From assembly GCF_030851345.1 (NCBI RefSeq), contig NZ_JALPNU010000004.1:1-64000 (forward strand): a DNA stretch of 64,000 nt, written 5' to 3'. Under the pieces are notes generated by a model, which ran no database searches, was not told the DNA's origin, and was given only the letters and a program-made list of their open reading frames with translations. Shown here piece after piece: positions 29,004 to 37,218 of this stretch (positions are counted from its first letter, which is position 1; every line of letters begins with the position of its first letter). The position numbers and the translations under genes are program-made. Origin of the DNA: Marinifilum sp. D714 (GTDB lineage: Bacteria > Bacteroidota > Bacteroidia > Bacteroidales > Marinifilaceae).

Positions 29004-30287
29004 ATGAACCTAAAACCATTACTGATTTTGATGTTTATTGCATTAAGTACTTTTTGCAATGCACAAAATAAATTTGAAAAATACTTCGAAAATAAAACCC
29101 TCCGAATTGATTATTTAATGGGTGGTGATGCAAGCTCTCAAACTGTATTTTTAAAGGAGTTGAAAGAGGAACCTCACTGGGGAGGGAGTACTGTAAATCT
29201 TGTAGATAAATTTGGATATGGAACTTTTGGATTCAAGCTGTATGATGTGGAATCAGGAGAATTGATTTATTCTAAAGGCTTTAATTCTCTTTTTCAGGAA
29301 TGGCAAACTACAGATGAAGCGAAGAAATTAAAAAAAGCATTTTATCAGGTGAATGTGATGCCGTATCCTAAAAAGATAGCTCGTTTTGTGTTGGAGTCAA
29401 GAAAATGGGACGGAAGCATGGAGCAAATATGGGAATATACAATTGACCCTACGAATTATTTTATTGGCAGAGAAAAGCCAATGGCAGTTCCTTATACAAA
29501 GATTATGGGGAAGGGAAGTCCGGATAAAAGTGTTGATATTGCTTTTATTGCTGAAGGATATACGCTTGAAGAAATGGATAAATTTAGGGCAGATGTAAAG
29601 AGAGTCGCTGGTTATCTATTGGATGTTCCCCCGTTTGATAAGTATGCGAAAAACTTTAATATTTATGCTTTAGAGTCTGCTTCTGAAGAGTCAGGAACCG
29701 ATGTTCCAGGTGAGAATATTTATAAGAATACAGCGGTAAATACTACATTTTACACCTTCGATGTACCTCGATATTTAACGACTTTTGATATTAAAGCATT
29801 GCATGATATTAGTGCAAATGTACCTTATGATCAAATTTTTGTTTTGATTAATACCGATCGATATGGAGGAGGAGGTTTTTACAATTATTATTCTAGTTGC
29901 TCAGCTGATAATCAGTTGACGTATGAAGTGTCGAGCCATGAATTTGGACATGGATTTGTTGGCCTTGGAGATGAGTATTACAACTCGAAAGTTGCTTACG
30001 ATGGTTTTTACAACCTGGAGGTTGAGCCATGGGAACCAAACATCACAACTATGGTTGATTTCGACTCGAAATGGAAAGATATGTTGGATGAGTCAACTCC
30101 TGTACCAACACCACGAACACCTGAATATGAAAAAACATTAGGCGTGTTTGAAGGAGGAGGCTATACGGCTAAGGGAATTTATTCGCCAGTTCAGGATTGT
30201 AAAATGAAATCGAACAATGAGAAACACTTTTGCCCGGTTTGTGAAAGAGCAGCCGAAGAAGTAATTCTATTTCATATTGGTAAATAA
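29004..30287 (+). CDS. Secreted M64 family (IgA-peptidase-like) metalloendopeptidase
   Basis: 427 residues with a signal peptide ending at STFCNA (residue 20). The zinc motif is HEFGHGFVGLGDEYY: HEFGH at 312-316 and GDE at 322-324, the M64 pattern HExxHxxxGLxDE. The N-terminal ~150 residues match the M64 N-terminal domain, followed by VDIAFIAEGYTLEEMDKF, another family landmark. A C-terminal CPVCERAAEE may form a disulfide or metal site. M64 is named for the Clostridium ramosum IgA proteinase; environmental members probably cleave other secreted proteins. Monocistronic. Confidence 0.92.
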   Translation: MNLKPLLILMFIALSTFCNAQNKFEKYFENKTLRIDYLMGGDASSQTVFLKELKEEPHWGGSTVNLVDKFGYGTFGFKLYDVESGELIYSKGFNSLFQEWQTTDEAKKLKKAFYQVNVMPYPKKIARFVLESRKWDGSMEQIWEYTIDPTNYFIGREKPMAVPYTKIMGKGSPDKSVDIAFIAEGYTLEEMDKFRADVKRVAGYLLDVPPFDKYAKNFNIYALESASEESGTDVPGENIYKNTAVNTTFYTFDVPRYLTTFDIKALHDISANVPYDQIFVLINTDRYGGGGFYNYYSSCSADNQLTYEVSSHEFGHGFVGLGDEYYNSKVAYDGFYNLEVEPWEPNITTMVDFDSKWKDMLDESTPVPTPRTPEYEKTLGVFEGGGYTAKGIYSPVQDCKMKSNNEKHFCPVCERAAEEVILFHIGK

Positions 30288-30307
30288 GAATTTTAATGCT
30301 TTGATAT

Positions 30308-30342
30308 AAAAAAATGCGCTTCGAGTTGAGGCGCATTTTTTT
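30308..30342. terminator. Bidirectional terminator
   Basis: Stem of about 12 bp, aaaaaatgcgct with aggcgcattttt, and an 8-10-nt loop; A and T runs on both sides serve the M64 gene and the convergent gene ending at 30365. Confidence 0.85.
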
Positions 30343-30364
30343 GTTTGGGGTAAATTATTTCAAA

Positions 30365-30700
30365 CTATTCAGTTTCTTGTTGTTTTTTAGCTATGCTGTA
30401 AAAAATTAACAGAGCCAATCCACCAAATAAGAAGATCATTGAAAAGTAAGCAACTTCTTCGTTTAATCTTGTGTAGGCATCAAGAATGTTACCAACTAGG
30501 ATTCCTGCTGCCAATCCAATTAATAAAATTCCATACTTTAAACTTTCAAGTGTGCTACACTTTTTTTCTCCTTGCAATAAACTAATATCCATTCCTTTTT
30601 CGATTAATGCTCTTCTTTCTTTATGTCTGTGTACTAAAAAAATGATTAGTGGAACACATCCAAATACTGAAATTATTGCTACTACTCCTGTGATATCCAT
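30365..30700 (-). CDS. Small membrane protein, DUF6249-like
   Basis: 111 residues, three hydrophobic segments (about 3-22, 55-73 and 84-103). Between the first and second lies a conserved-looking cytoplasmic loop, HRHKERRALIEKGMDISLLQ, which I associate with DUF6249 proteins of Bacteroidota that often accompany ECF sigma factors. It is divergent from the ECF sigma gene, and its upstream DNA carries the same promoter motif as the sigma gene. Likely a member of that sigma regulon. Function unknown. Confidence 0.7.
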   Translation of the reverse strand: MDITGVVAIISVFGCVPLIIFLVHRHKERRALIEKGMDISLLQGEKKCSTLESLKYGILLIGLAAGILVGNILDAYTRLNEEVAYFSMIFLFGGLALLIFYSIAKKQQETE

Positions 30701-30784
30701 AATATGTGATTTTAAGGTTAAACTTTTATTTAATTCATTATTTATAAACTAAAATCGCTTATTGATTTTTGCTTTCAACTTTAT

Positions 30785-30811
30785 GACGCCACCTTTTTTA
30801 AATCGGTTACA
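30785..30811 (-). promoter_or_regulatory. ECF-type promoter for the DUF6249-like gene
   Basis: On the minus strand: TGTAACCGA (complement of 30803-30811), 14 nt, then CGTC (complement of 30785-30788). The spacing TGTAAC-N17-CGTC fits ECF promoters (AAC-type -35, CGTC-type -10). Start codon about 85 nt downstream. Confidence 0.72.
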
Positions 30812-30920
30812 AAAAAATTTAAGAAAGTTTTAACGTGATAAATTATTCTGATGAAAATCATTGTCTTAACTTGTGTGTATTGAGTGGAAAAAAGAAATAT
30901 TGAACTTATTTTCTTTAGTC

Positions 30921-30947
30921 TGTAACCGAACCGAATACTTGTGCGTC
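30921..30947 (+). promoter_or_regulatory. ECF-type promoter for the sigma operon (autoregulation)
   Basis: TGTAACCGA (30921-30929), 14 nt, CGTC (30944-30947): the same nine-base -35 block, spacing and -10 core as the divergent promoter at 30785-30811. It implies that the sigma factor transcribes its own gene, with a 5' leader of about 230 nt. No other gene is seen in the 487-bp gap 30701-31187. Confidence 0.72.
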
Positions 30948-31187
30948 TAAGTTACAGGTGATTCAATTAAAACATTTAAGTTTTGCTGTGAGCTGAAAGT
31001 GAAACAGAGAAATATTAAATTGAAATGTCGATATATAATGAGTTAGTTATTGGTAGTGAACAAACAGCTTTTAAGGATTAATAATCGGTATAAAAGTTAA
31101 AATTTTGATTTTGAAGCAACATTTATCAACAAAGAATTGTCTTTTTAATTGATGAGATTTTGTTGAGAGTTGAAAGTTTGATAACAT

Positions 31188-31763
31188 ATGGCATTAAAAA
31201 GAGATAGCTATTACATTGCGAAAATAAAGGAAGGTGATCCTGGTGCATATGCTGTTCTTGTTAATAAGTACAAGAAAATGGCTTTTAATGTGGCTTTGCA
31301 ATTAATGGGGAATAGAGAAGATGCCGAAGAGGTTGCTCAAGATGCTTTCTTGAAGGCTTATCAAGCATTGGATACCTATAAAGGAGATGCCAAATTTTCA
31401 ACTTGGGTGTATAGAATCATCTTCAATACAGCAATATCTCGATTGAGAAAAAAAAAGCTTGATGTAAGCTCTATTGATGAGGATTATTCAGCATCTGTAA
31501 ATATTAAATCGACTCAATCGGCATTGCAAGAGCTTCGTGCAGATGAAAGAAAAAAGTACTTAACGAAGGCTTTGCAACGAATGAATGCTGAAGACAGGAC
31601 ATTATTAACTCTATTTTATCTGGAAGAAAATTCGGTAGACGAAGTTTGTGAAATTACCGGATTTAGCCAGTCAAATGTGAAAGTAAAGCTGCATCGTGCA
31701 CGAAAAAAGTTGTATTCTCAATTGGAAACAATTTTACACGGAGAGCTAAAAACAATATTATAG
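31188..31763 (+). CDS. ECF sigma factor (sigma-70 family)
   Basis: 191 residues. Region 2: YAVLVNKYKKMAFNVALQLM, EDAEEVAQDAFLKAYQAL, and the -10-reading KFSTWVYRIIFNTAISRLRK. Region 4: RMNAEDRTLLTLFYLEENSV followed by the helix-turn-helix EVCEITGFSQSNVKVKLHRA. No region 3 and no C-terminal extension, so it is a minimal ECF factor. The downstream membrane gene (20 bp away) is the probable anti-sigma or cofactor. Upstream and divergent TGTAAC-N17-CGTC sites, and a third at 49202, are likely targets. Confidence 0.93.
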   Translation: MALKRDSYYIAKIKEGDPGAYAVLVNKYKKMAFNVALQLMGNREDAEEVAQDAFLKAYQALDTYKGDAKFSTWVYRIIFNTAISRLRKKKLDVSSIDEDYSASVNIKSTQSALQELRADERKKYLTKALQRMNAEDRTLLTLFYLEENSVDEVCEITGFSQSNVKVKLHRARKKLYSQLETILHGELKTIL

Positions 31764-31783
31764 ATTTCTAAAAATAGAAAACC

Positions 31784-32209
31784 ATGAACAAGCAAGAAGA
31801 TATCTATAAAGACGAATTCATTAAGAATTTAATGAAAGATGTTGAGTTGGAAGAACCATCAGAGAGGTTTACCAACAAGGTAATGGATGATGTGATGCAA
31901 GATTGGTTGGCAAAGCCAATTGAAGTAAAACAAACAAGATCAAGAAAGCAATGGTTAGGAATTATTGGCTTAATAGTAGTACTAGCTATAATATTGCTTG
32001 GAACCGATGTAAGAACCTTGGTTAGCGACTTAGAACATCCATTTTTTACACAACTGGATAAATTATTCTTAACACCAATTAATCAATTGTTAAATGGAGT
32101 TTTTGTTAGCTTGTCGAAAGTTCCTGTAATTGTTTACATTGTTGTATTTGCCATGGCTTCTTTGGCAGCTTTCGATAGAATTGTGAATAAGTTTATTCAA
32201 TATAGGTAA
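31784..32209 (+). CDS. Membrane protein in the sigma operon, putative anti-sigma factor
   Basis: 141 residues. The N-terminal ~60 are cytoplasmic and charged (KNLMKDVELEEPSERFTNKV), followed by one clear membrane helix (WLGIIGLIVVLAIILLG, about 65-82) and a second near the C-terminus (VPVIVYIVVFAMASLAAF). Position directly after an ECF sigma gene, a sigma-binding-sized N-terminal tail and a membrane anchor fit an anti-sigma factor. However, it lacks the zinc-finger HxxxCxxC motif of classical ZAS anti-sigmas. Role inferred from context. Confidence 0.7.
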   Translation: MNKQEDIYKDEFIKNLMKDVELEEPSERFTNKVMDDVMQDWLAKPIEVKQTRSRKQWLGIIGLIVVLAIILLGTDVRTLVSDLEHPFFTQLDKLFLTPINQLLNGVFVSLSKVPVIVYIVVFAMASLAAFDRIVNKFIQYR

Positions 32210-32262
32210 GTTCAAACACAGCCGGTGCCAACCGGATTTTCAATAATTTTTTTGACGATAAG

Positions 32263-32292
32263 CTGCTCTTCATGCGAAGGGCAGTTTTTTTT
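32263..32292 (+). terminator. Terminator of the sigma operon
   Basis: Stem 32263-32271 (ctgctcttc) / 32276-32284 (gaagggcag, one G-U pair), loop atgc, then eight Ts. A smaller ccggt-gcca-accgg hairpin lies just upstream (32222-32235). Confidence 0.88.
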
Positions 32293-32324
32293 ATGAGCAA
32301 AATTATTCAACACGAGCAAAGAAA

Positions 32325-32350
32325 AAACCCATTCCGATTGGAATGGGTTT
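32325..32350 (-). terminator. Terminator of the DUF3127/cyclophilin unit
   Basis: Perfect 11-bp stem aaacccattcc / ggaatgggttt (32325-32335, 32340-32350). On the minus strand it ends in a T run. Confidence 0.87.
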
Positions 32351-32361
32351 GTATATTTTAA

Positions 32362-32733
32362 TTAAAAAGGAAGATCATCTTCTTCTGGAGCAGGTGGTAC
32401 ATCATCTGCAGTAAATTCTGGCATTTCTGGAATTGCTGCTTCGGCTTGTACTTTTTCAATTCTCCAAGCTTCCAAATTAGAGAAGTAGTTTACTCTTCCA
32501 TCTTTTTCCCATTTGCGACCGCGAATGTTAAAAGAAACTTTAATTTCTTCATTCAAAGAAATTGGTTCCAAAAGGTCACATCTGTCTTGAGTTAATTGGA
32601 ATTTAATGAAATCGTTCCATTCTGAATTTCTTTCATTTTCTACTTCAATTACAAACTCTCTTTTCTTAAAGCGATCGCTAATTTGTTGTGTGTCATCTTT
32701 AACGATTACTTTTCCGTTGATTTCAAAATTCAT
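32362..32733 (-). CDS. DUF3127 protein with an SSB-like acidic C-terminal tip
   Basis: 123 residues. It opens MNFEINGKVIVKDDTQQISD and has KREFVIEVENER and FNIRGRKWEKDGRVNYFSNL, the conserved blocks of DUF3127, an OB-fold-like family restricted mostly to Bacteroidota. The last ~25 residues are acidic and end EEDDLPF, strikingly like the DDDIPF tip with which single-stranded DNA-binding protein recruits partner proteins. A single-stranded nucleic acid-binding role is inferred from the fold and tail. It is 24 bp downstream of the cyclophilin gene and probably cotranscribed. Confidence 0.88.
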   Translation of the reverse strand: MNFEINGKVIVKDDTQQISDRFKKREFVIEVENERNSEWNDFIKFQLTQDRCDLLEPISLNEEIKVSFNIRGRKWEKDGRVNYFSNLEAWRIEKVQAEAAIPEMPEFTADDVPPAPEEDDLPF

Positions 32734-32757
32734 CTGTATCTAATTATCTTTTAGGAA

Positions 32758-33192
32758 TTACTCTTTAATGATTACAACTTTTTCGATTTTGTCGCCAGCG
32801 CGGATGTCATCAATTACATCAAGACCTTCAACAACTTTACCGAAACAAGTGTGATTTCTGTCTAGGTGAGAAGTGTTGTCGCGGTTGTGGCAAATGAAAA
32901 ATTGAGATCCACCTGTGTTTCTACCAGCGTGTGCCATAGAAAGAACTCCTCTGTCGTGATATTGATTGTCTCCATCCAACTCACAGTCGATTGAATAACC
33001 TGGTCCGCCAGCGCCAGTTCCATCAGGGCAACCACCTTGAATAACAAAGCTAGGAATTACACGGTGGAAATTTAGTCCGTCGTAAAATCCGGATTCCGAT
33101 AGGTTTACAAAATTTTCAACAGTTTTTGGAGCATCTTTTTCGTAGAATTCTACTTTCATCACTCCCTTTTCGGTATGAATTTCAGCGTACAT
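32758..33192 (-). CDS. Cyclophilin-type peptidyl-prolyl isomerase
   Basis: 144 residues, no signal peptide, so cytoplasmic. Cyclophilin motifs: TVENFVNLSESGFYDGLNFH, RVIPSFVIQGGCPDGTGAGG (catalytic Arg in the FHRV block), SMAHAGRNTGGSQFFI and FGKVVEGLDVID. It catalyses cis-trans isomerisation of peptidyl-prolyl bonds in protein folding. Compact like E. coli PpiB (164) but shorter. First gene of a two-gene unit with DUF3127. Confidence 0.95.
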   Translation of the reverse strand: MYAEIHTEKGVMKVEFYEKDAPKTVENFVNLSESGFYDGLNFHRVIPSFVIQGGCPDGTGAGGPGYSIDCELDGDNQYHDRGVLSMAHAGRNTGGSQFFICHNRDNTSHLDRNHTCFGKVVEGLDVIDDIRAGDKIEKVVIIKE

Positions 33193-33399
33193 GACTATTT
33201 ATTTTATTGGTTATTATACAGTTTTATTAGTTTTCAAAAGTTGAAAACAAGATTTTAAATTTACAACATCGTCTTGGTAGTTGCAAAAGTATGCAAATCT
33301 AAAAAAAAGATATGGGCTTAAAAAATTGTCAACCTGAGATATGAATTTGCAGGTGGAAATGCGACTCAAGTTATTCTAGAAATAGTTGAGAGGGCAAAA

Positions 33400-33429
33400 A
33401 ACCCCTTTCGATTTTTATCAAAAGGGGTT
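33400..33429 (-). terminator. Terminator of the FKBP operon
   Basis: Stem aacccctttcg / caaaaggggtt (33400-33410, 33420-33429); on the minus strand it is followed by TTTTT. The preceding gap (33193-33399) shows nothing else. Confidence 0.82.
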
Positions 33430-33465
33430 CTGTTTTTAATATATCGTCCTGAAACTACAGGTCAA

Positions 33466-34170
33466 TTATTTTTTAGGTTCTGCTGGCGTTACAATTTCCA
33501 AAAGCTCAACTTCGAAAATCAAAGTTTCGTTTGGACCTATATCACCACCTGCACCACGAGGACCATAAGCCAATTTAGCAGGAATGAACAATTCGTACTT
33601 GGAACCAACAGGCATTAACTGAAGAGCTTCTGTCCAACCTTTAATTACGCGGTTTGCAGCGAAAGTAGCTGGTTGATTTCTTTTGAAAGAAGAATCAAAC
33701 TCTTTGCCATCGATAGTTGTTCCGCGGTAGTGAACTTTTACTTGATCAGTAGCTGCTGGTTTTTCACCAGTACCTTCAGTAATTACTCGGTATTGTAATC
33801 CACTTGCAGTGGTAATAACACCTTCTTTTTTAGCATTCTCAGATAAGAATTTTTCACCTTTAGCGATATTTTCTTCACCAATTTTTGTTTGAAGAGCTCT
33901 CATGTAATTGTTGATAACAGATCCACTCTCACGCAATTCAATTTTCAAAGAATCACCTTCAATTACATCATAAATACCAGCAAGAATAGCTGCTTCGTTA
34001 AATTCAGTGATATTGCTTTTCTTAAGGTTTGTTCCGAAGTTAATACCAATACTGTAACTAACAGAATCAATTTGATTATTTAAGGCAACATCCTTATTCC
34101 CGTTTTGGTTACAAGAAACAAGGGTCATAGCACCTAAACCAAGTGCAAGAGACAATGCTTTTAGTTTCAT
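33466..34170 (-). CDS. FKBP-type peptidyl-prolyl isomerase, lipoprotein
   Basis: 234 residues with a lipoprotein signal peptide (GAMTLVSC, Cys 20). An N-terminal dimerisation region (about 28-118) is followed by the FKBP catalytic domain: VKVHYRGTTIDGKEFDSSFK, VIKGWTEALQLMPVGSKYEL, AYGPRGAGGDIGPNETLIFE. This matches the FkpA/Mip architecture, periplasmic folding helpers. It lies 25 bp downstream of a cytoplasmic paralogue with a closely similar catalytic domain, so the pair looks like a tandem duplication in which one copy gained an export signal. Confidence 0.95.
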   Translation of the reverse strand: MKLKALSLALGLGAMTLVSCNQNGNKDVALNNQIDSVSYSIGINFGTNLKKSNITEFNEAAILAGIYDVIEGDSLKIELRESGSVINNYMRALQTKIGEENIAKGEKFLSENAKKEGVITTASGLQYRVITEGTGEKPAATDQVKVHYRGTTIDGKEFDSSFKRNQPATFAANRVIKGWTEALQLMPVGSKYELFIPAKLAYGPRGAGGDIGPNETLIFEVELLEIVTPAEPKK

Positions 34171-34195
34171 TTTGCGTTGTATTTTGGTTAATATA

Positions 34196-34798
34196 TTATA
34201 CGATTTCTAATAACTCAACTTCAAAAATAAGAGTTGTGTGAGGACCGATTAAGTTACCAGCACCTTGAGCACCGTAAGCCAAATCAGAAGGAACATACAA
34301 TTTCCATTTCGATCCAACAGGCATTAATTGAAGAGCTTCAACCCATCCTGCAATTACACCATTTACCGGGAATGTAGCTGGCTCACCTCTGTTAACAGAG
34401 CTATCGAAAACAGTTCCATCAATTAAAGTACCATGGTAATGGCATTTTACATTATCCGTACCTTTTGGTAAATCACCTTTACCTTCTGTAATGACTTCAT
34501 ACTGAAGACCGCTTTCAAGAGTAGTTACGCCTTCTTTTTTAGCATTTTCAGATAAGAATTTTTTTCCAGCTTCGATTGCTGCACCAGCTTGCTCTTCCTG
34601 AACTTTGGTAAAGAATTCTTGAAGGATTTTGTTTGCTTCATCTGGAGAAAGCTCTGGCATTTTACCATTGAATGCAGCATCAAGGGCTTCCATGAAAGGT
34701 TCAGTGCTAATGGTTTTTACTCCTGATGTAATTAGGTTGCTTGCGATGCTTAATCCAAGGCAATAACTTACCTTATCTTGTTCTTCTGTGTACTTCAT
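34196..34798 (-). CDS. FKBP-type peptidyl-prolyl isomerase, no signal peptide
   Basis: 200 residues. It has the same FKBP_N plus FKBP_C layout as the neighbour (VKCHYHGTLIDGTVFDSSVN, VIAGWVEALQLMPVGSKWKL, AYGAQGAGNLIGPHTTLIFE) but starts MKYTEEQDKVSYCLGLSIAS with no signal, so it should act in the cytoplasm, like the FklB group. First gene of a two-gene unit. Confidence 0.94.
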   Translation of the reverse strand: MKYTEEQDKVSYCLGLSIASNLITSGVKTISTEPFMEALDAAFNGKMPELSPDEANKILQEFFTKVQEEQAGAAIEAGKKFLSENAKKEGVTTLESGLQYEVITEGKGDLPKGTDNVKCHYHGTLIDGTVFDSSVNRGEPATFPVNGVIAGWVEALQLMPVGSKWKLYVPSDLAYGAQGAGNLIGPHTTLIFEVELLEIV

Positions 34799-34914
34799 TT
34801 TATATAATTATTTGTTATTTGCTTTTTGATTTATGATTAGTATGACCATAAAGATCGACTAAGGTAAGGCTTTTCCTTCACATATGCGAAACTGCACAGG
34901 AAATTAAGTTTTTT

Positions 34915-35619
34915 TTACAATTGTTCGGTTGTTTTTGTCGATTCAAAATCATCTATGCGAGTGGCACGTAACATTTGTCTTTTACCAGGAGGCCCAGGTA
35001 ATCTTTTTACCTGAAAACCGGCAGCACGTAAGGCTCTCTTTACAATTCCCTTGGTACAATAAGTGGTTAGTATGGCTTCTGAATTAGTTGCCTTATAAAT
35101 TTTCTCAAAAATATCCTGAGTCCATAAATCGGGTTGCACATCTGGTGCGAATGCATCGAAGTAAACCAAATCGTATTTTGATGGGAAATTGTATTCAATT
35201 AAATCTCCCTGAAGTTTGTGTAAGGTGAAGTTTTCATTGATTTGAATATCGGTATTCCACTCGCAGGAATGCAGTCTTTGAAACATTTCGGAAGATGCTT
35301 CATCAGAAGGATTAGCATAATTCAGATCCTTCACCAATTCTTTTTCCAGGGGATAAAGTTCAATGGAGTGGTAAATCACCTTTCTGTTAAGTTTTTCTGC
35401 TTCCTTTACAGTTAGAAAACAATTTAATCCTGTTCCAAAACCAATTTCCAGAATGTGCAATGGATCCTGCTGTGAGAAATGAAAACCTGCATTCAGGAAA
35501 ATATGCATCGATTCCTGCATAGCCCCATGAGTAGAGTGATAATGCTCATCCAAATCAGGCATATAAAATGTATGAGAACCATCCTCTGTTACCTTAAGCT
35601 CCCTTTTTAATTTGTTCAT
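34915..35619 (-). CDS. mnmD: tRNA (mnm5s2U34)-methyltransferase MnmD
   Basis: 234 residues equivalent to the N-terminal methyltransferase half of E. coli MnmC. SAM site LEIGFGTGLNCFLTV (about residue 57); DAFAPDVQPDLWT (about 153) and the basic PGKRQMLRA near the end are family signatures. It completes the 5-methylaminomethyl group at the tRNA wobble uridine. The oxidoreductase half of MnmC is absent, as in the stand-alone MnmD of Gram-positives and Bacteroidota. Its 5' end overlaps the 3' end of the upstream MATE gene by 26 bp. Confidence 0.9.
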   Translation of the reverse strand: MNKLKRELKVTEDGSHTFYMPDLDEHYHSTHGAMQESMHIFLNAGFHFSQQDPLHILEIGFGTGLNCFLTVKEAEKLNRKVIYHSIELYPLEKELVKDLNYANPSDEASSEMFQRLHSCEWNTDIQINENFTLHKLQGDLIEYNFPSKYDLVYFDAFAPDVQPDLWTQDIFEKIYKATNSEAILTTYCTKGIVKRALRAAGFQVKRLPGPPGKRQMLRATRIDDFESTKTTEQL

Positions 35620-37111
35620 CTTTTAACGGATTAATTACAATTGATGTTTGACGCAATCTGCTTGGCAAAAGTCGAATCCAGAATTTTTGAAATGGTAATG
35701 GATAATCATTCTCAGGATGCTTGTAAAGTATGAGTAAAAACCATAAAAACAACACACTACCTTTTAATATGCTAGATAAAGTTAAGCCCCACCAAACTCC
35801 TGTAGCAATGATGGTATCAGGACTAAGTAACTGACTAAATTTGGGCAGGTAATCTATTAAGGTATAGCTTAAAAAGAATGCCAAGGGGATACGTAATACA
35901 TTACCCAAAATACCAACGATGGCTGGAGGGATCGCCCTTCCTATTCCATTGAAAGCTCCTGTGGCAGTGATTTCAATACACATTAGGATTTGAGAGAAAC
36001 TTAAAATAATTAAATATACAACCCCCATTTGAATTACTTTTTCCTCTTCCTGGTTCATGAATAAACCAAAAATAGCCTCTCCAAAAAAGAAGAAAAGAAT
36101 TGTACTAATACCTCCAATGAAAGCGGCAATTCCCAGCGTAGTGAAAAAACCTTTTTGGATTCGATCCCATTTGCCCGCACCAAAATTCTGACCTGTGAAT
36201 GTTCCCAAAGCTGTTGAAAAACCCAAAGCTGTCATCCAGGATAATGCCTCAATTTGCCCTCCAATGGCTTGCACGGCAAAGGGCCCTTCATCTCCTTCAA
36301 CAATGTTATTTAAGACCCGGGCTAACACCATTGCCAAAAAAGCAAAACATACTGATTGCAAGGCAACAGGACCACCAACATTAAGAATAGGTTGTAAGAA
36401 CTTTTTTTGAATTTTGCCAAAGTAGTGCTTGATATCTAGTGGGTTTTGTCTAAAATGTAGGTTGTATATGAAGATCACAAATACTAAAAACTGTGAACTT
36501 ACAGTAGCAATTGCAGCACCTTTTGCTCCTAATGCAGGAATATCTCCCCAACCAAATATCAAAATCGGATCAAGAATGATATTTAAAAGCAAACCAATGG
36601 AGTTTACAATAAAGGGAGTTCGAGTGTTGCCAATTCCATTGTATATGCCCGAGATACTAATATTAGAAAAGGTAAATGGCATACCAAAGGAAACGAATCT
36701 TAGGTAATCAACCGCTGTCTGATTTACAAATTCACTCTCAATGTTAAAGGCACTGATAATTGGGTGAGCAAAAATCCATACAATTGCAGCAAATGCGGTT
36801 GATATCAGCAAAGACAAACTGAAAGCATTCTTAGCAAAGGCTCTTGCATCATCAAGGTTTTTTCTTCCAATAGATTGTGATATCCCAACTTCTGCGCCTA
36901 TTTTGGTAATATACATCAATGAAGATCCAAACCAGACCAGGTAAAGAGCCATCCCAACTGCACTAACCGTTTCTTTTCCAACATGCCCCAGCCAGGCCAT
37001 ATCCGTCATGTTATAGGCCATTTGCACAAACGAAGTGGCAATAATTGGAATTGCCAGTTTTACAATTTGTGTAAAAATATTTCCTGAAGTAAGATCTTTG
37101 ATTTTATTCAC
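35594..37111 (-). CDS. MATE family efflux transporter (second)
   Basis: 505 residues, twelve membrane segments. Motifs parallel the first MATE protein: KLAIPIIATSFVQMAYNMTD, DPILIFGWGDIPALGAKGAA and GFSTALGTFTGQNFGAGKWD. The C-terminus has a soluble tail rich in basic residues after the last helix. A drug, Na+ or metabolite exporter of unknown substrate. It is translationally coupled to mnmD by a 26-bp overlap, an unusual pairing with no obvious functional link. Confidence 0.92.
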   Translation of the reverse strand: MNKIKDLTSGNIFTQIVKLAIPIIATSFVQMAYNMTDMAWLGHVGKETVSAVGMALYLVWFGSSLMYITKIGAEVGISQSIGRKNLDDARAFAKNAFSLSLLISTAFAAIVWIFAHPIISAFNIESEFVNQTAVDYLRFVSFGMPFTFSNISISGIYNGIGNTRTPFIVNSIGLLLNIILDPILIFGWGDIPALGAKGAAIATVSSQFLVFVIFIYNLHFRQNPLDIKHYFGKIQKKFLQPILNVGGPVALQSVCFAFLAMVLARVLNNIVEGDEGPFAVQAIGGQIEALSWMTALGFSTALGTFTGQNFGAGKWDRIQKGFFTTLGIAAFIGGISTILFFFFGEAIFGLFMNQEEEKVIQMGVVYLIILSFSQILMCIEITATGAFNGIGRAIPPAIVGILGNVLRIPLAFFLSYTLIDYLPKFSQLLSPDTIIATGVWWGLTLSSILKGSVLFLWFLLILYKHPENDYPLPFQKFWIRLLPSRLRQTSIVINPLKDEQIKKGA

Positions 37112-37218
37112 TTTCTGTTGACTTGCTAGTATAATTTGAAATTGGGCGTAAAATTACAAAAATGGCAGCGATTATTTTTTGATTGCCTCATGATTATTCA
37201 AATATTTGCACTGGAAAT

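Noticed and set aside
34915-37111. mnmD-MATE overlap as a functional unit
   Set aside because: The 26-bp overlap is real, but no functional link between tRNA modification and efflux can be argued.
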